A DNA stretch of 64,000 nt from Laspinema olomoucense D3b (GTDB lineage Bacteria > Cyanobacteriota > Cyanobacteriia > Cyanobacteriales > Laspinemataceae): the NCBI RefSeq assembly GCF_025370785.1, contig NZ_JAMXFA010000024.1, positions 37,236 through 101,235 of the forward strand. The letters are read 5' to 3'. The translations under genes and the position numbers were made by a program. Positions 53,701 to 61,702 of this stretch are shown in pieces. The first letter of the stretch is position 1. The number at the start of each line of letters is the position of its first letter. Below the pieces are notes generated by a model, which worked only from the letters and a program-made list of their open reading frames with translations, searched no databases and was not told where the DNA came from.

Positions 53701-56700
53701 GGAATTTAAAGCGGTTGGATACCGTTCAGGAATCATGTCATAGGCCATGAACACCGAGGGGGTACTTAGGGGTGTAGTGTAATAAGTGGAGATGAAGATA
53801 TCAGCGCTTTCTTCATCACAAATATCCTGCAACAAGCGGCGATCGGCCTCGGTATTATTATAATCATAACCCTGAATACACAGATATTTAATACCCGGAA
53901 TTCTAGGGGCAGTTCCAGCGCGATCTAAGAATAAGAGTTGTTTGGCAAACCCCGTTTTAACCCATTCTTGCAAGAGGGAAGTCCAAACCCGAGCGATGCC
54001 GGTGTTGTTAATTTGATAGAAGACTCCATCAATGATAGCCGTGATTTTTTGAGTTGCCAAGGCAACGGGAGAGCAATGGGTAAATTTTTTCATACGTTCT
54101 GCTAAGATTTGCGGGGAAAACTGATGAGCAATGGTCTGCCTTGCTGCTTGTCCTAACTCGCGACATCGTTCCGGGTTGCGCCACAATTCCAGGGTGTATT
54201 TGGCAAATTCTTCGGCATTTTTGGCAATTAAGCCATTGACTCCATGTTCTATGGGTGAGCTTTTTGCCACATTTTCCAGGGCAATCACCGGGACTCCATA
54301 GGCCATTGCTTCTACAATTTTGACTTGCTGACCCGTTCCCCCGATGAGAGGACAAATGGCAAACCGACTTTCAGCATATAGAGGTTTAATCTCCTCAATA
54401 AACCCGACCAAATCGATACCCGGGACCGGGGCTAAATTTTTGCAGCCTTTTCCTAAGACTTTTAAGGTGAAATCGGGGCTTTGCTGTCGCACGATGGGTA
54501 ATACTTTGGCGGCAAAATAGAGATACCCCTGGACATTAAAGGGATTATTCCCAATGGCAAGCAAGGGAAATCCTGCATAAGTATTCGGCAAGGTTTCTGT
54601 CTCGAAGGTCATGGGAACATACTCAACCTGAGTCTGTTGGGTATTTTGTTGAATGCTTTCGGCTTCCTGGGAGGAAATGGCTAGGGTATAGTCGTATAAA
54701 TCAAAGATTGCATATTCTTCGGGCAAGGCTTTAAGCTGAAGTTGACTGTAAAAATCTTCCCTTAGGACTTGGGCATCAATCTGTTTGGGGACGAGGGGAT
54801 TTTGATGCAAATAACGCCTGAAGGCCTGCCCCATTTGTAGATTTAAGGTAAATAAGTCGATCGCATCAATAATTCGCACCGCTGACTTAAATTCATCCCC
54901 TTGGACTAACCGGCCCCAGAGAGAATAGTTGACCAGGACAATTTGGGGCTTGAGCGCCTGAAATCGCTGCCGAAATCGTTCCCGCAATCCTGGGGGAGTA
55001 TAGTAATCTGCATTAAATTGGCCCGGATTGCGGTTGCTGATTTCGTTGCTATACTGACGATCTCCTTCGGTTCCGGGATACACTTCGACCTGAATCCCCA
55101 TGTTCTCCTCCAACCCCTGGATACTCTTTATATCCCAAGGGATATCTGAGAATAAAGTCGAACTGAATAAGGTAATTTCATAGCCTAACCCTTTCAGGGC
55201 ATTCACCATTTCCATACAGCGTTGATGAGCGCCTGTTTTGGGGGGATAGGGATTGTGGGGAAAAAATATTAGGACTTTTTTGTCCGAAGATTTGGATAGA
55301 CTATGGGTCTGAGTTTCTGGGGCGAAGGACGGTAAATTCAGAACCTGTTTAACCGGAGGTTTCTCTAAAACAGCGGCAAAGCGTAAATAACAGGATGAAT
55401 CAACCCCTTGAGCATTTTTGATGCGGTAAATTTTCAGAGTCAGACCGTTTAAATTTTGGCAGATTCTCTGCACTAAATGTTCGGGGTCATAAAATCGCCC
55501 ATGTCGATTTTGCCATCCGCTTGCACAGTAAATCACCGCATCCAGTTCAAAGTTGACCCCGCCCGTTGAAATGGCTGTCACTGGATCTGTTTGAATGGCA
55601 TAGTCTTTAGCTAAATAGAGGGGAAGAATGCAAACAGCCCCCCCGGGTTTGAGCACGCGGGCGACTTCACGTACGAACCCGATATCGGCATCGCCTTCAA
55701 AATGCTCAAAGGCACAATGTAAGGCCATTTTGGTGGCAAAACTATCGGGAACTGGCATCTGGGCGGCATTTCCCCCGATGCGATCGCCGTTGATTCCCGG
55801 TGGGTAGGAAAGGTCTTGACGATAAGTTTGTAATCCAAATAGACGGCGATAGATCTCTGGGACCGGACTTTTTTCGCTCCCAATATCAATATAAATATCG
55901 CGATTGCTCAGTTGTAGCAGTTTCGCCGCCACATAATGTTCTAGAGATTTTTCAACGCGATTGAAAGCGTAATATTCCGAAAACTCTTGTAAATAATTTC
56001 CCGATTGGAAGTAGCGCTCATACTCGGAAATATCAATTTCATAATCCTCCACCTGAATCCCTAACTGTTGAAGGCGATGAATAATTTCGGCTTCGATTTG
56101 GGGACTAGAAGAGACCGCCCCTTTTTTCTTCGGTTCGGGGATTTGATGATAATAACTTTCTGGGTCTAACGGATTTAAAGGCTTGGCCGATAATTCTCTG
56201 ACATCTTCCTTGCAGAACCAAACCCCGGTCTCGTCAATGATTTGCAAAGGAAAGGTCATCCCTCCTGCGGTTTGAAAATCATTGATTGCTTGCTTACACC
56301 CTTCCCAAAAGCCATAATCATCAATCTGAATTATCCCCTTGGGAACTATGCGGTTGTAGAGAGTATTAAAAATAGTCAGGGTAGACTCATACCAGTCTGC
56401 ATCGGCATGAAGAAAGGCGACTGCACCGATGGTGGACTCGTATTCTGGTAACGTCTGTTCAAACAGCCCCGGTACGGGAACCACAAGCTGGCTCACCCCG
56501 AGGGTGCGACAAATCACCTCTAAATTTTCATCTAAAGGCGCTTGTAGGGTTCCTGCACCTAAACCCGTGAGATTGGCGGGAATTCCCTCATGGCGATCGA
56601 CGGCAGTGGGATCGGGCATTCCCGTAAAGGTATCAAAAGCATAGAGGAGTCGGGACCGAGAACTGTAACGTTTAATGACAGCCGCTAGTAATGCCGTTGA

Positions 56701-58758
56701 ACCCCCTTTGTAGGCTCCGCATTCCACAAAGTTTCCAGGAATATCAGCTTGACAAATGTGTTTAGCCCGAGAATAAAGGGAGAATAACCGCGCTTCACTC
56801 AGCAGGGTATAAGGACGAACTGCTGCTAAGATTTCTTGAAATTCTGTTGTATCTGTTGTTTCTGTGGTGATTCCACTTACGGCGTAGCCTTGCAAATGGG
56901 TGGGTAACGGCCAATTAATTTTGGGGTCAGGTTTGTGGTAAACTGGCTGGACTTTTCCCCGCCATGCAACGGCCATAATTTGCATTGTTTGGTAAACCAG
57001 GGTGTTCCATCCTTTTTGCTTAAAATAATCTAATCCTCTGGCGACATCAGGAGAGGCTAAATCATGAAAGAGGATTAAGGCATCTTCTGCCGCTAATTTT
57101 TCGCAGGCGATCGCATCCTGAAGCGGGCCATCTCCTTCGTGATTGCCATCAATAAAAATTAACGACCATTTCTGTTGTTGTTTTGCGCCGAGTTCTTCCA
57201 CTTGCTGCGGACTATACCCAGGGAGCAAATTGATGCGATCGCGTACTCCAGCCGCTGCTAGAGACTGAGTGACACTTTCATAAATTTCCGGACGACTCAG
57301 CAGCGGATCAACCACATCTAGTTCAACCCCAGCGCTGGCAATATGACAGGCAGACCATCCCAGCCAACAGCCTATTTCTAGCCCTTTCTTGCCCTTAAAT
57401 TTGAGGGCGCTGTTATAGAGAATATGAGCTTCATCGGGATTCAGAAATCCAATCACGGGTTGCCGCTTGTCTACATACCAGTTATGGGGGATTTCTCGCC
57501 GCAGATAAGGCCAACTACAATTATCGGTATTCCCCATTACCCTATTCGGAAAATAAGGCTCTAAATTAACCGTTTTTAAGCCCGGAGAAATATAATCTTT
57601 TTTATTCATCAATACCCTTTGAATGGTTTGGACAGTTTCATCAATCATCCGGTCTTCCCGAAACAGTTCACAAGCTCTGTGATAACACTGGAGACCTATT
57701 TCTTTCCTTAATTGGGGATTTTCAGCCCACTGCTGAAGGGTGTTTACTAACTCTTGCACCGTCCCGGGAGCATCGGTTTTGGGATCCGGGAGTAATTTTC
57801 CAGTCTTTCCCAACTCTTCCGGAATTCCACTCACTGCTGAAGCGATGATGGGCAATCGTTTTGCCATTGCCTCCATCACCGCTAAGGGCATTCCCTCATA
57901 GTCCGAAGGCAATACAAAAATATCAGCCATGTCTAATAAATCCGGGATATCCCACCGTCGTCCGATCGCTTTGACGTGATGGGTTACCTGGAGTTGTTCT
58001 AAGGCGTTTTTAATTGGAGATTCTAGTTCCCCTGTACCCGCCCACACAAAGTAAAGATTTTCCCACTGAGGGCTATGCTTGAGCTGGGCGATCGCTTGTA
58101 ACTGATAGTTCCATCCCTTAAATTGATCTAACCGCGCTGCGGTAAAACAAACCACAGCCTCTGGGGGAATTTGTAACTCTTGCCGGAGGCGATCGCGATT
58201 CTGTGCCGAGGGCGGTTTAAAATACTCAATGGGTCGGCCATAATAAATCACCTCCCCTTTGTTTCTCGGCAGTCGAAACCATTCATGCAGCACCCTCAAA
58301 TTTTCCTGGGAAACCGCAATCACGGTCTTCGCTTCTTGATACAAATGCTCTAGTTCATCAAAAGATACCGGAGAAGTTGCTGCGGGATAGGGAGCCACAA
58401 ACCCAACCACGACGATGTAGGGGATGCCGAGGTGAGTTGCTACTTTTTTTGGGGCAAAATTAGCTAACGGCCAAGAATCACTAAAGATAATTAAATCGGG
58501 CTTAACCCGAGAAAATATCTTTTCAGGTTCCTCAGTTTCCTGTAGCGTTAATTCAAAATTTTTATGGGTATCGTAACTGAGCCAGAAATGGTTAATTCCT
58601 AATTGCTGTTGTTGCTCAATTAAGGGATTATTTTTCTGGGTTTGTACGCTGTTAACGTGATAACCTTTTTGGGCTAATCCAAATAAAATTGAGTGATTGT
58701 AATGGGCGACCCCGCCCAAACCATGATCATCACTATAAAACAGGATATGCTGAGTCAT
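50734..58758 (-). CDS. 2674-residue fusion: GT4 - MT - TylF MT - MT - GT4 - GT4 - GT41 - truncated repeat
   Basis: Modules in order. GT4 ~1-390 (YEGMPLAVMEAMAKRLPIIAS); class I methyltransferase ~430-620 (GLEIGCWLGWSACHIA); TylF-type O-methyltransferase ~645-880 (NFVECGAYKGGSTALLAAV, LHADADWYESTL, IQIDDYG); methyltransferase ~920-1120 (YIDIGSEKSP, ARVLKPGGAVCIL); GT4 ~1160-1545 (GGTGQQVKIVEAMAYGVPV); GT4 ~1572-1930 (YEGFGLPILEAMACGCPVI); helical domain ~1955-2145; GT41 region ~2150-2530 (IRLGILRDHFNP, DVYLDSYPYSGATSLLDPL). The last ~95 residues repeat the start of the helical domain and stop short (LPDWVNV). No transmembrane segment, so cytoplasmic. AAGGGAAG precedes the ATG. Function as a glycan-assembly megaenzyme is inferred from the modules. 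Confidence 0.9.
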   Translation of the reverse strand: MTQHILFYSDDHGLGGVAHYNHSILFGLAQKGYHVNSVQTQKNNPLIEQQQQLGINHFWLSYDTHKNFELTLQETEEPEKIFSRVKPDLIIFSDSWPLANFAPKKVATHLGIPYIVVVGFVAPYPAATSPVSFDELEHLYQEAKTVIAVSQENLRVLHEWFRLPRNKGEVIYYGRPIEYFKPPSAQNRDRLRQELQIPPEAVVCFTAARLDQFKGWNYQLQAIAQLKHSPQWENLYFVWAGTGELESPIKNALEQLQVTHHVKAIGRRWDIPDLLDMADIFVLPSDYEGMPLAVMEAMAKRLPIIASAVSGIPEELGKTGKLLPDPKTDAPGTVQELVNTLQQWAENPQLRKEIGLQCYHRACELFREDRMIDETVQTIQRVLMNKKDYISPGLKTVNLEPYFPNRVMGNTDNCSWPYLRREIPHNWYVDKRQPVIGFLNPDEAHILYNSALKFKGKKGLEIGCWLGWSACHIASAGVELDVVDPLLSRPEIYESVTQSLAAAGVRDRINLLPGYSPQQVEELGAKQQQKWSLIFIDGNHEGDGPLQDAIACEKLAAEDALILFHDLASPDVARGLDYFKQKGWNTLVYQTMQIMAVAWRGKVQPVYHKPDPKINWPLPTHLQGYAVSGITTETTDTTEFQEILAAVRPYTLLSEARLFSLYSRAKHICQADIPGNFVECGAYKGGSTALLAAVIKRYSSRSRLLYAFDTFTGMPDPTAVDRHEGIPANLTGLGAGTLQAPLDENLEVICRTLGVSQLVVPVPGLFEQTLPEYESTIGAVAFLHADADWYESTLTIFNTLYNRIVPKGIIQIDDYGFWEGCKQAINDFQTAGGMTFPLQIIDETGVWFCKEDVRELSAKPLNPLDPESYYHQIPEPKKKGAVSSSPQIEAEIIHRLQQLGIQVEDYEIDISEYERYFQSGNYLQEFSEYYAFNRVEKSLEHYVAAKLLQLSNRDIYIDIGSEKSPVPEIYRRLFGLQTYRQDLSYPPGINGDRIGGNAAQMPVPDSFATKMALHCAFEHFEGDADIGFVREVARVLKPGGAVCILPLYLAKDYAIQTDPVTAISTGGVNFELDAVIYCASGWQNRHGRFYDPEHLVQRICQNLNGLTLKIYRIKNAQGVDSSCYLRFAAVLEKPPVKQVLNLPSFAPETQTHSLSKSSDKKVLIFFPHNPYPPKTGAHQRCMEMVNALKGLGYEITLFSSTLFSDIPWDIKSIQGLEENMGIQVEVYPGTEGDRQYSNEISNRNPGQFNADYYTPPGLRERFRQRFQALKPQIVLVNYSLWGRLVQGDEFKSAVRIIDAIDLFTLNLQMGQAFRRYLHQNPLVPKQIDAQVLREDFYSQLQLKALPEEYAIFDLYDYTLAISSQEAESIQQNTQQTQVEYVPMTFETETLPNTYAGFPLLAIGNNPFNVQGYLYFAAKVLPIVRQQSPDFTLKVLGKGCKNLAPVPGIDLVGFIEEIKPLYAESRFAICPLIGGTGQQVKIVEAMAYGVPVIALENVAKSSPIEHGVNGLIAKNAEEFAKYTLELWRNPERCRELGQAARQTIAHQFSPQILAERMKKFTHCSPVALATQKITAIIDGVFYQINNTGIARVWTSLLQEWVKTGFAKQLLFLDRAGTAPRIPGIKYLCIQGYDYNNTEADRRLLQDICDEESADIFISTYYTTPLSTPSVFMAYDMIPERYPTALNSPMWREKHHGIRHGSAYITISEQTARDLVKFFPEIPGDRVTVAHCGIHPEFAPTPPGEINSFKSKYNISKPYFLWVGSRSNINSYKNAILFFQAFAKLPSRREFQILCVGGIATLEAEFQPYVTDTQIHLLHLSDRELRLAYSGAVALIYPSKYEGFGLPILEAMACGCPVITCPNGAIPEVAGQSVIYVNDNDIDGLVNAMQEIQKPQVRNPLIAAGFQRTNQFSWAKMAEIVRSTLVATAQNPRKEAIATPISPTPVEPETLTDLQQTRQQLAQQWLNTPEEQLQSAYLGELGKAHKTLLDTDIKHHAITPSEQALIRKLSVGIAQGFDAPTALQSFIAATLYCYPHHLPIPYKNAPIPKWFAQDYLKFMFASPTLFHETGEVEQYYRHFQGWLEYVHQKIFSNLDSALWQSVAEFFTQGNANFAPLYFTLANLKSVYSQRGEIIEWALKNRGFEVDYVFPTPSPNRPKIRLGILRDHFNPATETFATLPVFEHLDRDRFEIVLYASWANGSQLEWYCQSRADRLVKLPENLSAQVQTLRNEDLDILFIGTNITELNKPLTALAQHRLARVQVTSIASPVTTGIRNIDYYIAGNLTAPTTTSSEQYREKLVNIEGSGLCFRFPLPEPASTVNPTRASWGATEETVVFMSGANFYKILPELTETWAKIIAAVPHSILVLYPFGPAWNSSYPALPFLERIHRIFAQNGVDKRRLVLINTLPSPADIKECVKLADVYLDSYPYSGATSLLDPLQLGIPAIAWEGSSLRSRQASALLREIHLADLIAQDEPGYIQLAIKLATNPQLRHHYRQQIQQKMQQNPPFLDSAVYGQKMGNLFEQLFQKGQTSGAMASAISTPTPATPVSVSQEFLNRLIGCANLYYIDPSDESIHRELLQLRREFAELWLQIPSDRLRECYTYELGKAHQSVLNSGIQNEPLPATEQTFVQELMDKLTSGLNAPLGMNAVLALLLYQQRDRLPLSSQTLPDWVNV

Positions 58759-59011
58759 CTTCCCTTTTAAAATAACAGGTTAAATATCCGGGGGTGTGGT
58801 GAAATTTTACAGTTTGCTCATTTTCATTCTAAAGGGTCGAATCCGGAAAGAATGCGATCAGGACCTCCGCAAGGGTGGGGATGTACCCCGCCTTAGGGTA
58901 AACACCTTTGAGTTGCGTCAGTCCTAATATAAATAAGGTTGTTCGGTTAATCCTGCTGGAGCCTATGAAGAACAGTCTAGTCTCTGTGCTTGGGGTCTGA
59001 ACCGATCTCGA
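58759..59011. other. spacer upstream of the giant gene
   Basis: 253 bp; the giant gene's promoter should be here. Nothing else recognised. Confidence 0.4.
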
Positions 59012-59371
59012 TTAACCCACCTGTTCTAAATACAGATTGAGGTCCTCGACTAACCGGGTGAGTTCCGCTTCGGTACTCAGGCGAATGCGATCGTCCCGCA
59101 GGGTAATCAGCACCTTGGCGGCAAAGGGGGTGGGGTAAATATTGGGATTGCAGAAAATTTCTAAAAACACATCCCCGGTAGAACGATATTCCATTGGTTT
59201 TTGCGGGGTTGGTTTCCCGGAACCCGTACCGGGGGTTGCTTTCGATGCCACTGCTTTAAGTTGCTGCATCAGGTCGTTAATCGCCGCCTGCAAGTCCCGC
59301 GCTGCTTCGGGAGAGAACCGAAACGAGACGGAACCCTCGACTAAATTTAGGGTGAGTTGAGAACCAGACAT
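59012..59371 (-). CDS. conserved hypothetical cyanobacterial protein
   Basis: 119 residues from ATG 59371 (MSGSQLTLNLVEGSVSFRF); the frame runs back to 59455 but that part overlaps non-coding DNA and lacks a good start. Alternating beta segments, SPEAARDLQAAINDLMQQLK, a Gly/Thr/Pro linker, and a second half (TGDVFLEIFCNPNIYPTPFAAKVLITLRDD, TEAELTRLVEDLNLYLEQ). The two halves look like related strands-helix units, but no family or role is recognised. Stands alone, divergent from the cation transporter. Confidence 0.6.
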   Translation of the reverse strand: MSGSQLTLNLVEGSVSFRFSPEAARDLQAAINDLMQQLKAVASKATPGTGSGKPTPQKPMEYRSTGDVFLEIFCNPNIYPTPFAAKVLITLRDDRIRLSTEAELTRLVEDLNLYLEQVG

Positions 59372-59458
59372 GAGGGATCTACTTTTAATATTCGGTTTCT
59401 TTATGGTAAGGGGGAAGGGGGACATTGAGATCTGTGAACTTCCAAACAAACCCAATGC

Positions 59459-59475
59459 CCTACAATTTTTGTAGG
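59459..59475. promoter_or_regulatory. CCTACAA-TTT-TTGTAGG palindrome, candidate operator of the CDF transporter
   Basis: A perfect 7-bp inverted repeat with a 3-nt centre, 19 bp before the GTG of the cation diffusion facilitator. Its size and position suit a metal-responsive repressor dimer (for instance ArsR/SmtB, Fur/Zur or MerR type), but no consensus is matched exactly. Confidence 0.4.
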
Positions 59476-59494
59476 TTGCATAAGGTAAAGATCC

Positions 59495-60427
59495 GTGGCT
59501 ACAGATAATCGGGTTGAAGTTCGCCGGGTACTCCTGATTACCCTGGGCTTAAATTTGGTCGTGTTGGCAATTAAAGCAGTCGTGGGCACCTTGACGGGTT
59601 CCCTGAGTTTGTTGGCGGATGCGTTGCATAGTGTGACCGATAGTGCCAATAATATTTTGGGATTGGTGACGAATCATTTCGCCTCTCCCCATCCCGATCG
59701 CGAACATCCTTATGGCCATCAGAAGTTTGATGCAGTAGGGGCCTTGGGGATTGCGGCCTTTTTGGGGGTAGCCTGTTTTGAAATTCTCAGCAGTGCGATC
59801 GAGCGCATTTTCTTCAAAGATGGAACCCCGGTGGAAGTTTCCCCCAGAGACCTCTGGATTTTGCTGATTGTGTTGGGAATCAATATCTTTGTCGCCTTTT
59901 ATGAACGGACAATCGGTCGGCGAATTGGCAGCAGTATTCTGATTGCCGATGCCAAACATACTATGAGCGATGTTTGGGTAACCATTGTCGTGATGGCGGG
60001 TTTAATTGCGATTACCTTTGCCAGTCGCTGGCCTTGGTTGCAATGGGTGGATGTGATTTTGGCCTTTCCCGTGGCCTTGTTGGTGTTTAGAAGTGGCTGG
60101 GAAGTGTTGGCCGATAATTTACCCTGGTTGGTGGATCAAATGGCGATCGCCCCCGAAGCAATTCACTCCATTACCATGCAAGTTCCCGGCGTTCTCAACT
60201 GTCATGATATTGCCTCTCGCGGTGTGGTCGGACGTCAGGTTTTTATTGAAATGCATCTGATTGTTGATGCCAAGGATGTAGAAACTGCTCATGCCATTAC
60301 GGAGGAAGTGGAAGCGCGGTTACAAGGGCGATTTTCCCCGGCCCGGATTTTGATTCACATCGAACCGCCGAGTTATCAATCTCCCGAGATTAGCTATGCG
60401 CCGGACTCTCCTGAATCCCGAGAATAA
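59495..60427 (+). CDS. cation diffusion facilitator family transporter
   Basis: 310 residues from GTG 59495, with AAGG ~9 nt upstream. Six transmembrane helices; metal-site residues in LLADALHSVTDSANN (TM2, first site) and in IADAKHTMSDVW (TM5), the paired HxxxD pattern of the family. A His-bearing loop SPHPDREHPYGHQKFD follows TM2, and the cytoplasmic C-terminal domain (~215-300) is the usual ferredoxin-like dimer part ending RILIHIEPP. Exports divalent metals (Zn, Fe, Mn or Co) using the proton gradient; the substrate cannot be read from sequence. Unlinked to its neighbours. Confidence 0.94.
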   Translation: MATDNRVEVRRVLLITLGLNLVVLAIKAVVGTLTGSLSLLADALHSVTDSANNILGLVTNHFASPHPDREHPYGHQKFDAVGALGIAAFLGVACFEILSSAIERIFFKDGTPVEVSPRDLWILLIVLGINIFVAFYERTIGRRIGSSILIADAKHTMSDVWVTIVVMAGLIAITFASRWPWLQWVDVILAFPVALLVFRSGWEVLADNLPWLVDQMAIAPEAIHSITMQVPGVLNCHDIASRGVVGRQVFIEMHLIVDAKDVETAHAITEEVEARLQGRFSPARILIHIEPPSYQSPEISYAPDSPESRE

Positions 60428-60457
60428 GAGAACTCCAAAAAATAAAATACCCAAAAA

Positions 60458-60479
60458 CCCCACACCCTGAAGGGTGGGG
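60458..60479 (+). terminator. terminator hairpin of the CDF gene
   Basis: CCCCACACCCT (60458-60468), GA, AGGGTGGGG (60471-60479): a 9-bp stem with a 2-nt bulge, 30 nt after the stop, followed by CGTTT. Confidence 0.6.
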
Positions 60480-60637
60480 CGTTTGCGTACAAAGCCCGAG
60501 AAGCGCGGCGTCATACAGTCTTGTTAGGTGTTTAACTATCGGGATTTGGATGATTTATTTGTTGGGACACCCTAATGCCTAGGCTGGGCGATCGCCGGGA
60601 TAACCTCCCTTGGAAATCTCGCTTAAAACATCAGTCG

Positions 60638-60688
60638 TTTTCCACAGATTGACGTCAGTTTTCCACAGATTCAGGGCAGTTTTCCCCA
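60638..60688. repeat. three DnaA-box-like sites at 21-bp spacing
   Basis: TTTTCCACA at 60638-60646, TTTTCCACA at 60659-60667 and TTTTCCCCA at 60680-60688, all in one orientation and exactly 21 bp apart (two helical turns). TTTTCCACA is the DnaA-box form reported for the Synechococcus elongatus origin. No dnaA or dnaN gene is nearby. Confidence 0.55.
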
Positions 60689-60973
60689 ACAATTAAAGCG
60701 TTTCTAGGTTTCCAGATTGGTAAAAAAGTGGGTTATTTCTCTCTGAAATATTGTGCCAGAAACCTGCTGTCTGGATTGGGTTCCCGCAGTCGGGGTAGAT
60801 TGAATCTGACTTTCCGCGACTGGCAGAGATTCCCCTTGAACGCACAGGCCTCCCGGGGCAGAGTTTGGGCCAATGCCGTCCAAGGACTGCAAGCGCGACC
60901 CCCTCGGATGCTTCATCTTTCTTAATTTTTTTTTACAATAAGAATAATGTCAAGCTAACTGCCCCCTGTTTTT

Positions 60974-61624
60974 ATGTTGTTACAACCGACTCAACGCACG
61001 AAACTCGATGAATCCGACGATCGCCTGTTCTATTCCTACCCCCGATTCGTCACCCATGTGGATGATGGATTCATCGACCAACTGACCCATCTCTATCGCG
61101 ATCGCCTCAAACCCAACAGCCGCATCTTCGATATGATGAGTTCCTGGGTCTCCCATCTCCCCCCAGAAATGACATGGGCTCATGTGGAAGGTCATGGGCT
61201 CAATGAAGAGGAACTCGGGAGAAATCCTCGTCTTAACCATTATTTTGTCCAAGATCTCAATGACAACCCCCACCTCCCCCTAGAGGATCAAAGTTTTGAT
61301 GCGGTCCTGAATGCGGTTTCGGTCCAATATATCCAACATCCCGAAGTGGTGTTTAGCGAAATTCACCGCATCCTGAAACCGGGTGGCATCGCGATTATTA
61401 GTTTTTCCAATCGAATGTTTTATCAGAAAGCGATTCAAGCATGGCGCGAGGGGGACGAAGGGTCTCGCGTTGCCCTGGTGAAAAGTTATTTTAAGGCAGT
61501 GGAAGGGTTTTCTAATCCGGAAGCGATCGCCCGAAAGTCGGATCTCCCTTCTATCTTGCAGTTTATGGGAATGGGCGGTGGCGACCCTTTTTATGCGATT
61601 ATCGCCCATCGTTTACCCGCATAG
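60974..61624 (+). CDS. class I SAM-dependent methyltransferase
   Basis: 216 residues. Methyltransferase type-11-like: IFDMMSSWVSHLPPEM in the SAM-binding region (altered from the usual E/DxGxGxG glycine-rich motif), then YFVQDLNDNPHLPLEDQSFDAVLNAVSVQYIQHPEVVFSEIHRILKPGGIAIISFSNRMF, the textbook post-motif. The altered glycine loop is common in one cyanobacterial subgroup. The substrate is unknown. Convergent with the cysQ-like gene. Preceded by a spacer with DnaA-box-like sites. Confidence 0.85.
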   Translation: MLLQPTQRTKLDESDDRLFYSYPRFVTHVDDGFIDQLTHLYRDRLKPNSRIFDMMSSWVSHLPPEMTWAHVEGHGLNEEELGRNPRLNHYFVQDLNDNPHLPLEDQSFDAVLNAVSVQYIQHPEVVFSEIHRILKPGGIAIISFSNRMFYQKAIQAWREGDEGSRVALVKSYFKAVEGFSNPEAIARKSDLPSILQFMGMGGGDPFYAIIAHRLPA

Positions 61625-61702
61625 CGGAATCCCTCAGAGTTTCGCAATCACCGGATTCTACTTCTTCTGTCGTCGGTGAGAGGACCCTCGGCAAATGCGG
61701 CG

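Larger units (their letters stand above)
60428..60973. other. spacer with terminator and DnaA-box-like iterons
   Basis: 546 bp. Holds the CDF terminator hairpin (60458-60479), three 21-bp-spaced DnaA-box-like sites (60638-60688) and the leader of the methyltransferase gene. The 65-codon frame at 60728-60925 shows no family features. Confidence 0.6.

Noticed and set aside
60638..60688. Chromosomal replication origin
   Set aside because: Only three DnaA-like boxes, no dnaN/dnaA and no AT-rich unwinding element; retained only as a site worth checking.
60728..60925. 65-codon plus-strand ORF before the methyltransferase
   Set aside because: Arg/Leu-rich translation with no motif and no Shine-Dalgarno, in a spacer with repeats; best read as chance.
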